From: DASUTB01 sp036374835
Lineage (GTDB): Bacteria; Actinomycetota; Actinomycetes; Jiangellales; Jiangellaceae
Length of the DNA: 6,332 nt
Assembly: GCA_036374835.1 (NCBI GenBank)
Contig: DASUTB010000010.1
Location: forward strand, 1-6,332
Direction: 5' to 3'
Positions 1 to 4,492 of the stretch are shown here, piece by piece (the stretch's first letter is position 1; each line of letters opens with the position of its first letter). Position numbers and translations under genes: made by a program. Under the pieces are notes generated by a model. It made no database searches, was not told the origin of the DNA, and saw only the letters and a program-made list of their open reading frames with translations.

Positions 1-687
1 GAGGTGGAGATCGTCAGCCACGAGCACGGCGACACGGTGTGGGCGGGCGAACCGCTGAACCTCGTCGGGCAGAGTTCCCAGAAGTTCTTCTCGTTGTCCG
101 ACGACCAGGTCGAGTGGAGGATCAAGCGTGGCGGGCAACTGATCGGCACCGGTTCGGGCCACGACCACACGGTTCCGGCCGACCAGATGGTGCCGGCCAC
201 GTACGAGGTCACGTTCGGCGGTGACGACGGTGTCGAGCCGGATCGGCATACGATCACGATCACCGCCCAATCCAAGCCTGCGTCGTACCCGACGGCGACG
301 ATCGTCCTGCCCGAGCAGGGAAGCGAGCACACCGTCTCCGGCGGGCTGGAGACCGCGGCTCAGATCGAGTTCGAGGGCTCCGCGGTGGACGGCGACGGCA
401 GCTCGATCGGCGGCACGCACTATCGCTGGAGCGCGTCCCGCGCCGGCGAGGACGATGTTCTGCTGTGCGCCGGCAGCAACGCGCCGGACGGTCCGTACCC
501 GAGCGGGGACGGTGACCTCGGGGCGATCGCGACGGAGAAGAGCTGCGCGGAGTTCACCGCTGAGCTCGTCGGCCACCACTACAGCGGTCACACCAACTAC
601 ACGATCACATTGGAGGTGTGGAACGACGACGGCGAGTCCGATACCGCTACCGCCACGGTACGGGTCTTCGTCCCGCCCGAAGGCTGA
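1..687 (+). CDS. C-terminal part of an Ig/PKD-like beta-sandwich repeat protein (5' partial)
   Basis: The reading frame is open from the first base to a TGA at 685-687, giving 228 visible residues. A GTG at position 4 could be a start, but there is no ribosome binding site room and no signal peptide, and the protein begins inside a domain, so the gene very probably starts upstream of the window. Two beta-sandwich-like modules are visible. The first, about residues 1-89, has the pattern 'GDTVWAGEPLNLVG', then 'VEWRI', then 'YEVTF' and 'HTITITA'. The second, about residues 98-225, has 'PTATIVLPEQGSEHTV', then 'IEFEGSAVDGDGSSI', 'YRWSA' and a terminal 'YTITLEVWNDDGESDTATATVRV' type strand pair that resembles PKD/Ig folds. 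Two cysteines (about residues 156 and 182) could form a disulfide, which would suit an exported protein. Such repeats usually sit at the C-terminus of secreted or surface enzymes and adhesins. The catalytic or anchoring part, if any, is outside the window, so no function is assigned. The stop codon lies within the left arm of the 682-795 palindrome. Confidence 0.7.
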   Translation, partial: EVEIVSHEHGDTVWAGEPLNLVGQSSQKFFSLSDDQVEWRIKRGGQLIGTGSGHDHTVPADQMVPATYEVTFGGDDGVEPDRHTITITAQSKPASYPTATIVLPEQGSEHTVSGGLETAAQIEFEGSAVDGDGSSIGGTHYRWSASRAGEDDVLLCAGSNAPDGPYPSGDGDLGAIATEKSCAEFTAELVGHHYSGHTNYTITLEVWNDDGESDTATATVRVFVPPEG

Positions 688-795
688 AGATCATCCGTAA
701 AAAGTAAGGATCAGTTGCGATCAGGTCCGTTTTGTCCTGGGCAAACGTGTCCAAGATCGCAATTGATCCTTACTTCTTGCGGACGATCTTCGGCC
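682..795. repeat. Large imperfect palindrome across a convergent gene junction
   Basis: Bases 682-722 and 755-795 are inverted copies of each other: 36 of 41 positions pair, and all five differences are transitions. The best uninterrupted part of the left arm begins GTAAGGATCA at 704-713, and its mate ends TTGATCCTTAC at 763-773. The 32-bp centre (723-754) is itself partly self-complementary, for example TTTG at 731-734 against CAAA at 742-745. The element covers the stop codon of the Ig-like gene, the 82-bp intergenic space, and the last eight or so codons plus stop of the XRE-cupin gene. In either RNA strand the arms could form a hairpin of about 41 pairs, with some mismatches becoming G-U pairs. 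It could act as a bidirectional transcription end or mRNA 3'-end stabiliser, or it could be a copy of a dispersed palindromic repeat. It lacks the short GC stem plus T-run of a classical terminator. The structure is certain; the role is inferred. Confidence 0.8.
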
Positions 796-1363
796 GGGCG
801 CGGACGTGGAACCGCTCACCCTGCTTGCCGAACAGGCTGAGGAACTCGACGGCATCGGTATCGGCGCGGCCGAACCAGTGGGGGACGCGGGTGTCGAATT
901 CGGCCGCCTCGCCGGGGGAGAGTACGAGGTCGTGTTCGCCGAGCACGAGGCGCAGCCGTCCGTTGAGTACGTAGAGCCATTCATAGCCTTCGTGCGTCTT
1001 CGGATCCGGAACTTGCGCACGGTCGCCGGCCGGGATGACGGTCTTGTAGGCCTGAATACCGCCGGCTCGGCGGGTCAATGCCAGCGTGGTCATGCCGTGA
1101 TGCTTGATGGGTCGCAGATGGATCCGCGGGTCGCCGGTCGGTGGTGCGTCGACGAGCTCGTCCAGCGTGACGCCGTGTGCCCGCGCGAGGGGAAGTAGCT
1201 GTTCCAGGGTGGGACGCCGTCCGCCGGACTCGAGCCGCGACAGCGTGCTGACCGAGATTCCGGTGGTCTCGGAGAGCGCAGCCAGCGTCGTCTCGCGTTC
1301 CTTGCGTAGCGCCCGCAGGCGCGGACCGACGGCGTCGAGCGCCCGGTCGAGGTCGTCACCCAT
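770..1363 (-). CDS. XRE-family transcriptional regulator with C-terminal cupin domain
   Basis: This 197-residue protein has the usual length and order of the XRE-cupin (HipB/PuuR-like) family. A helix-turn-helix lies at about residues 13-70 ('LRALRKERETTLAALSETTG', then 'SVSTLSRLESGGRRPTLEQL'), and a single cupin barrel lies at about 103-178. In the cupin, H124, E128 and H162 sit where metal or ligand-binding residues are normally found, around 'THEGYEWLYVLNG' and 'PHWF'. Family members bind DNA through the HTH, and a small ligand held by the cupin changes that binding. The ligand here cannot be read from sequence. The ATG start at 1363 is the only plausible one, because an in-frame stop lies 18 bases upstream; the ribosome binding site is weak. 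The gene is divergent from the flavoprotein gene at 1446, and two near-identical 10-mers lie between them, so it probably represses itself and controls the flavoprotein. Its last codons, encoding PKIVRKK, lie within the palindrome arm at 755-795. Confidence 0.9.
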   Translation of the reverse strand: MGDDLDRALDAVGPRLRALRKERETTLAALSETTGISVSTLSRLESGGRRPTLEQLLPLARAHGVTLDELVDAPPTGDPRIHLRPIKHHGMTTLALTRRAGGIQAYKTVIPAGDRAQVPDPKTHEGYEWLYVLNGRLRLVLGEHDLVLSPGEAAEFDTRVPHWFGRADTDAVEFLSLFGKQGERFHVRARPKIVRKK

Positions 1364-1369
1364 GACTCT

Positions 1370-1400
1370 GAGCTTGCCATATCAGCAACCGAGTTTGCCA
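1370..1400. promoter_or_regulatory. Candidate operator: two direct 10-mers 21 bp apart
   Basis: GAGCTTGCCA at 1370-1379 and GAGTTTGCCA at 1391-1400 differ at one base and start 21 bp apart, which is two helical turns, so both face the same side of the DNA. The second copy runs into a short palindrome, GCCAGTTGGC (1397-1406). The pair sits in the 82-bp gap between the divergent XRE-cupin and flavoprotein genes. The left copy begins only seven bases from the regulator's start codon. Such placement suits binding by the adjacent XRE-cupin regulator, repressing both directions. The repeats are seen; the binding is inferred. Confidence 0.5.
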
Positions 1401-1424
1401 GTTGGCCACGCGGTTCCGCATAGT
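1395..1424 (+). promoter_or_regulatory. Weak candidate promoter for the flavoprotein gene
   Basis: TTGCCA (1395-1400) and CATAGT (1419-1424) are separated by 18 bases and each match four of six bases of the -35 and -10 consensus. The -35 hexamer lies inside the right operator repeat, so a bound regulator would block it. Against the call, transcription would begin near 1431, at the ribosome binding site, leaving a leader of only about 15 bases. The true start could lie elsewhere. Confidence 0.3.
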
Positions 1425-1430
1425 CGTCGA

Positions 1431-1436
1431 AGGAGG
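1431..1436 (+). promoter_or_regulatory. Shine-Dalgarno AGGAGG that fixes the flavoprotein start
   Basis: A perfect AGGAGG lies nine bases before the GTG at 1446. It chooses this start over the much longer open frame upstream, which runs back through the regulator gene on the other strand. Confidence 0.8.
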
Positions 1437-1445
1437 TGGGCAAAG

Positions 1446-2399
1446 GTGACGGATCGATTGAAGGACGCTTACGACGTGGTCGTCGTGGGCGGCGGTGCGG
1501 CGGGGCTCAACGGGGCATTGATGCTGGCTCGTGTCCGGCGCTCGGTCGTGGTGGTCGACGCGGGGGCGCCGCGCAACGCTCCCGCCGCCGGAGTGCACGG
1601 GCTTCTGGCGCGCGACGGTGTGCCGCCTGCCGAACTGCTGGAACGCGGTCGCGAGGAGGTTCGCAGCTACGGGGGACATGTCGTGTCCGGCGAGGTCATG
1701 GACGTGTCCAGCGGTGAGGACGGCTTTGCGGTGACGCTCACCGACGGTCGTACGGTCCGGGGGCGCCGGCTCCTCGTCACGACCGGTCTTGTCGACGAAC
1801 TGCCTGACGTTCCGGGCCTGTGCGAGCGCTGGGGTAGGGACGTCGTCCACTGCCCGTACTGCCACGGCTGGGAGGTTCGCGACCGAGCGATCGGCGTACT
1901 CGCGACCAGTCCGATGTCGGTGCATCAGGGGCTGTTGTTCGCCCAGTTGAGCGACGACGTCATGTTCTTCACGCACACGGCGTCGGTGAGCGATGAGGAG
2001 GCGGAGCAACTGGCCGCGATAGGTGTCCGCGTCGTGCCCGGCGAGGTCGCTGCGGTGGAGGCCGGCGACGACGAGATCACCGGACTGCGGCTAGCGGACG
2101 GCACCATGGTCGGCCGTCAGGTCATCGCGGTGGCGACGCGAATGGTCGCCCGCGCCGGCTTCCTGGGCCAGTTGGGTCTCAAGCCGACCGAGCATCCGAT
2201 GGGTGAGTACATTGCGGCCGACGCCAGTGGCCGCACCGACGTACCCGGCGTGTGGGTGGCGGGCAACGTCACCGACCTTGGCGCTCAGGTCGGCGGTGCC
2301 GCTGCCGCCGGCGCGGCGGCCGCAGGACAGATCAACGCTGACTTGATCGGTGAGGACACCTCAAGGGCGGTCGCCGAATGGTCCCGCGAGCCTGAATGA
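1446..2399 (+). CDS. Thioredoxin-reductase-like FAD-dependent oxidoreductase (CPYC type)
   Basis: The product is 317 residues, the normal size for a low-molecular-weight thioredoxin reductase fold. The N-terminal FAD-binding motif is 'DVVVVGGGAAGLNGA' (about 10-24). The redox-active CxxC is C136-P-Y-C139, followed by HGWE. The C-terminal FAD contact is 'VWVAGNVTDLGAQVGGA' (about 269-285). In classical thioredoxin reductases a GGGDSA-like NADPH motif and an HRR phosphate-binding motif lie between the CxxC and the C-terminal FAD segment. Here the matching stretches read 'IGVLATSPMSVHQ' (149-161) and 'FFTHTAS' (174-180), so neither motif is present. The enzyme may therefore not use NADPH well. 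FAD-dependent dithiol oxidases of the GliT/HlmI/DepH type share the fold and a CxxC followed by HG, and give one possible activity: oxidation of a dithiol to a disulfide. Substrate and electron partner are unknown. The GTG start is fixed by AGGAGG at 1431-1436. Divergence from the XRE-cupin gene suggests control by that regulator. Confidence 0.88.
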   Translation: MTDRLKDAYDVVVVGGGAAGLNGALMLARVRRSVVVVDAGAPRNAPAAGVHGLLARDGVPPAELLERGREEVRSYGGHVVSGEVMDVSSGEDGFAVTLTDGRTVRGRRLLVTTGLVDELPDVPGLCERWGRDVVHCPYCHGWEVRDRAIGVLATSPMSVHQGLLFAQLSDDVMFFTHTASVSDEEAEQLAAIGVRVVPGEVAAVEAGDDEITGLRLADGTMVGRQVIAVATRMVARAGFLGQLGLKPTEHPMGEYIAADASGRTDVPGVWVAGNVTDLGAQVGGAAAAGAAAAGQINADLIGEDTSRAVAEWSREPE

Positions 2400-2433
2400 T
2401 CACGTTAAGCTGCCATTGCCCGGCCGTACGTGG

Positions 2434-2478
2434 GCTGTAAGCAGAGCGAAGCCGGGAACATCTGCGTAAAGCTTCTTT
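2434..2478 (+). terminator. Candidate terminator after the flavoprotein gene
   Basis: Bases 2434-2445 pair with 2461-2472 at 10 of 12 positions around a 15-base loop, and TTCTTT (2473-2478) follows directly. The element lies 35 bases after the flavoprotein stop and 14 bases before the end of the convergent APH-like gene. The stem has two internal mismatches, so it is modest. A T-run exists only on the right, so it would work for rightward transcription. A second inverted repeat, CCCGGC at 2419-2424 with GCCGGG at 2451-2456, overlaps and could form instead. Confidence 0.4.
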
Positions 2479-2491
2479 GCGAGACGGAGCG

Positions 2492-3397
2492 TCACTCGGG
2501 GGCGAGGACGGCGGCGAGTGTACGGGCGCCGATCCGGGCGAGCTGCGGGTTGTCCGCGGAGTGCGCAAGGTAGGCCAGCGAGAGTGCGAGTGCCCAGCCC
2601 CGTGCCCTGGCCCACAACGGGTCGTCGCGGGCAACGGGCCGTCCAGTGATGCTGTAGGCATGCCGGAAGGTCGGGTAATGCCGGGCGGGTAGAAGCATCC
2701 AGGCGACGGCCAGATCGGTTGCGGGATCGCCCGCGGTTATATCGCCGAAGTCGATGACACCGCTGATTCGGCCATGGTGGACGAGGACGTTCGCCGGATG
2801 GAGATCACCGTGCAGCCACACCGGTGCGCCATTCCATCGGGGCACTTCGACTGCGGCATCCCACTCGCGCCGGACAGCGTCCCCGTCGACCGTCGCGGCG
2901 ACAGTGGCGAGATTGCGCATGACGGCGTCGGTGCGGTCCGCGAGGGGCACACCGCGAAACGGGTTGGCCGGTGCGTCCGGCGCTGCCGCGAGATGCAGCG
3001 CGGCCAGGAACTCGCCGAGCCGGAGCGCGGCGTTGCGCGGATCGTCCGGCGCTGTGTCCGCGGCGACCGAGCCCGGCAGGAAAGGGACAACGCTCCACGG
3101 CCACGGGTATCGCAGGTCCGGTCGGCCGACTCGTACCGGCGCTGGGATGGGTAACGGCAGCCGCGGCCCGAGCAACGGCAGCCACCGTTGCTCATGTTCG
3201 ACGAGCCTGGCGGCCATCTCGCGGCGAGGTAGCCGCACGAGCAACTCGTGGCCGAGGCGGAAGACCACGTTGTCCCAGCCGTTGCTCATCGCCGTTATCG
3301 GTAGGTCCGCGAGGTCGGGATGCTGCCGGGCCAGCAGCCGCCGCACAAGATCCGGGGTTATTTCCACCTCGGCCGCCGGCATCCGGTGTGCACTCAC
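2492..3397 (-). CDS. Aminoglycoside phosphotransferase (APH)-family small-molecule kinase
   Basis: The product is 301 residues from the GTG at 3397, a normal length for PF01636-type APH/choline-kinase-like enzymes. The catalytic loop is 'WLHGDLHPANVLV' (194-206), with H196, D198 and N203 in the HxDxxxxN pattern. The metal-binding segment is 'GVIDFGD' (213-219) with D216. The N-lobe has 'NGWDNVVFRLG' (39-49), which matches the nucleotide-binding strands, and 'LLVRLPRR' (52-59). Such enzymes pass the gamma-phosphate of ATP to a hydroxyl on an antibiotic, sugar, amino alcohol or similar cytoplasmic substrate. The family name does not prove aminoglycoside resistance, and the substrate is unknown. 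The frame is open upstream to an ATG-like start at 3505, but that would run through the divergent YdeI-like gene. The GTG at 3397 is preferred because TATGGT lies exactly six bases before it, the spacing of a leaderless transcript; there is no ribosome binding site. An internal ATG at 3382 is the alternative. Confidence 0.85.
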   Translation of the reverse strand: MSAHRMPAAEVEITPDLVRRLLARQHPDLADLPITAMSNGWDNVVFRLGHELLVRLPRREMAARLVEHEQRWLPLLGPRLPLPIPAPVRVGRPDLRYPWPWSVVPFLPGSVAADTAPDDPRNAALRLGEFLAALHLAAAPDAPANPFRGVPLADRTDAVMRNLATVAATVDGDAVRREWDAAVEVPRWNGAPVWLHGDLHPANVLVHHGRISGVIDFGDITAGDPATDLAVAWMLLPARHYPTFRHAYSITGRPVARDDPLWARARGWALALSLAYLAHSADNPQLARIGARTLAAVLAPE

Positions 3398-3403
3398 AGG
3401 GTG

Positions 3404-3409
3404 ACCATA
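3404..3409 (-). promoter_or_regulatory. -10 box for leaderless APH-like gene
   Basis: On the minus strand TATGGT is followed by six bases and then the GTG at 3397, so the hexamer occupies -12 to -7 if transcription begins at the G of the start codon. TANNNT boxes at this distance mark leaderless genes in actinomycetes. No clear -35 box is seen. It mirrors the box at 3422-3427. Confidence 0.55.
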
Positions 3410-3421
3410 GCCCCAGCGTCC

Positions 3422-3427
3422 TATGCT
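3422..3427 (+). promoter_or_regulatory. -10 box for leaderless YdeI-like gene
   Basis: TATGCT is followed by six bases and then the GTG at 3434, the same leaderless spacing as on the opposite strand. No Shine-Dalgarno sequence precedes this start. The -35 region falls over the opposing -10 box and start, so the two promoters probably compete. Confidence 0.55.
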
Positions 3428-3433
3428 CGCCTC

Positions 3434-3802
3434 GTGACCGATGACCTGCTTGAAGTGACGGTCCCGGACGCCGCTGCCTGGCGTGCCTGGCTGGCCGCCA
3501 ATCACGACCGCCAGGAGGGCGTGTGGGTGATCCTGGCCAAGAAAGGGACGACCGAACCGACCGAGCTCACCTACGAGCAGGCGGTCGAGGAGGCGCTGTG
3601 CTACGGATGGATCGACGGATTGACCCGTGGCCGCGACGAACGTACCTACCGGCAGCGGTACACACCACGGCGAGCACGCAGCAACTGGTCGCAGAGCAAC
3701 ATCAGCCGGGTGGAGCGCCTGATCGCGGAAGGCCGGATGGCGCCGGCCGGGCTCGCCGCAGTCGAGCGCGCGAAGGCCGACGGCCGCTGGGCAACTGAGT
3801 GA
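3434..3802 (+). CDS. YdeI/OmdA-like (OmpD-associated family) protein, C-terminally short
   Basis: The 122-residue product matches the N-terminal conserved part of the YdeI/OmpD-associated family: 'WRAWLAANHDRQEGVWVILA' (16-35), 'LTYEQAVEEALCYGWIDGLT' (45-64), 'RQRYTPRRARSNWSQSNISR' (73-92), 'VERLIAEGRMAPAGLAAVER' (93-112) and 'AKADGRW' (113-119). Family members are cytoplasmic, usually about 190 residues, and sometimes named bacteriocin-protection proteins; their biochemical role is poorly known. Here the protein stops three residues after the conserved DGRW, so the usual last 60-70 residues are missing. Only 26 bases separate the stop from the convergent P-loop kinase gene, leaving no room for a displaced remnant. 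It is either a naturally short form or a truncated gene; the intact core and the promoter-like start favour expression. The GTG start is chosen because TATGCT lies six bases before it. Confidence 0.78.
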   Translation: MTDDLLEVTVPDAAAWRAWLAANHDRQEGVWVILAKKGTTEPTELTYEQAVEEALCYGWIDGLTRGRDERTYRQRYTPRRARSNWSQSNISRVERLIAEGRMAPAGLAAVERAKADGRWATE

Positions 3803-3828
3803 GCACCCGCGATCTTCGCAGGAGTGCC

Positions 3829-4383
3829 CTAGCTCGAAAGGCGTGCGACGAAGTCGCGGTATGCCTTCGCGATCTCGCCGTCAGTGGTCTCCACGACTCG
3901 GACGCGGGGCCGGACGGCAATGATGTTCAACAGGCGGTCGTACATCCTGGCCAGTTCGTCCGTATCGCCGTGCCGATCGAGCACTTCTTGTTTCTCGACG
4001 TGGGCCGGGTCCGACGTGTCGACGCGACTTCGGTTGATGTACCTGCGCAGCGCATTCTCTTCGGTGTCGAACAGGACGATCTCGTAGAAATCAACGCCGG
4101 TCTCCGCGGCGAGCCGGTCCAGCTGCTCGAGAAACGGCAATCGTCCGAGATACTGCGGGATCACGACATCGTTACCGGACGCCAGGTGCGCCTGTGCGGC
4201 GGCGAGGGCAATGGCCCTGGCGAGCGGTCCCGCGGTGGCCGGAGCGTCACGCCATCCACCGATGAGGCTTCGAACGCGGTCGATGTCGAGATTCAGCGCC
4301 ATGGGGTGTTCGTCCACGTACATCTGCGCCAGCGTGGACTTGCCGCACCCGGGCGGGCCGTTGAGCAGGATCAACCGGGCCAC
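3829..4383 (-). CDS. Small P-loop NTPase / kinase (AAA_33-like)
   Basis: The product is 184 residues. A Walker A motif, GPPGCGKST, lies at residues 9-17, directly after the first beta strand 'RLILLNG'. 'LNLDIDRVRSLIGGW' (30-44) follows, with D33 and D35 where substrate or Mg-binding acids occur in AAA_33 kinases. 'NDVVIPQYLG' (71-80) and 'FYEIVLFDTEENALRRYINR' (99-118) fit the core strand and the lid region with arginines (R113, R114, R118, R120) that may contact the phosphates. This family includes kinases for nucleosides, sugars and antibiotics such as chloramphenicol, and zeta-like toxins. The substrate cannot be told from sequence. No antitoxin-like gene adjoins it, which argues against a toxin-antitoxin module. 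The GTG start at 4383 is supported by TAGGGT six bases upstream, giving a leaderless gene. It is divergent from the ECF41-like sigma gene and convergent with the YdeI-like gene. Confidence 0.82.
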   Translation of the reverse strand: MARLILLNGPPGCGKSTLAQMYVDEHPMALNLDIDRVRSLIGGWRDAPATAGPLARAIALAAAQAHLASGNDVVIPQYLGRLPFLEQLDRLAAETGVDFYEIVLFDTEENALRRYINRSRVDTSDPAHVEKQEVLDRHGDTDELARMYDRLLNIIAVRPRVRVVETTDGEIAKAYRDFVARLSS

Positions 4384-4389
4384 CGAATC

Positions 4390-4395
4390 ACCCTA
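4390..4395 (-). promoter_or_regulatory. -10 box for leaderless P-loop kinase gene
   Basis: On the minus strand TAGGGT is followed by six bases and then the GTG at 4383. This is the third gene in the window with a TANNNT box at exactly -12 to -7 of its start codon. No ribosome binding site or clear -35 box is seen. Confidence 0.5.
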
Positions 4396-4429
4396 GCTTG
4401 CGAGCCATTGCGCGGCAGGTGGGCGCGGC

Positions 4430-4456
4430 TGTCACGTGGGCGGGGTGCCCGGGGTC
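4430..4456 (+). promoter_or_regulatory. Candidate ECF41-type promoter before the sigma gene
   Basis: TGTCACG (4430-4436), 16 bases, then GGTC (4453-4456) is close to the promoter reported for ECF41 sigma factors, TGTCACA-N16-CGTC: six of seven and three of four bases match. A transcript starting near 4463 would have a leader of about 30 bases with GGAG at 4479-4482, ten bases before the ATG. The position suits autoregulation by the gene product. The consensus is from memory and the match is unscored. Confidence 0.45.
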
Positions 4457-4492
4457 ATGTGTACGACGCTTCCTACCCGGAGAATAGCAGCG

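Noticed and set aside
682..795. Insertion sequence or CRISPR-type repeat
   Set aside because: There is no transposase, no target-site duplication that I can see, and only one inverted pair with no spacer array.
1104..1445. Upstream extension of the flavoprotein frame
   Set aside because: It runs antisense through the XRE-cupin gene with low-complexity Arg/Ser-rich translation. The perfect Shine-Dalgarno at 1431 and the FAD motif place the start at 1446.
3398..3505. Longer N-terminus of the APH-like protein, starting at 3505
   Set aside because: The extra residues do not resemble the family, they overlap the divergent YdeI-like gene, and a leaderless promoter points to the GTG at 3397.
3829..4383. 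Zeta-type toxin or chloramphenicol phosphotransferase
   Set aside because: Only the Walker A motif and general fold support these names. There is no antitoxin gene alongside and no diagnostic substrate residue that I can identify.
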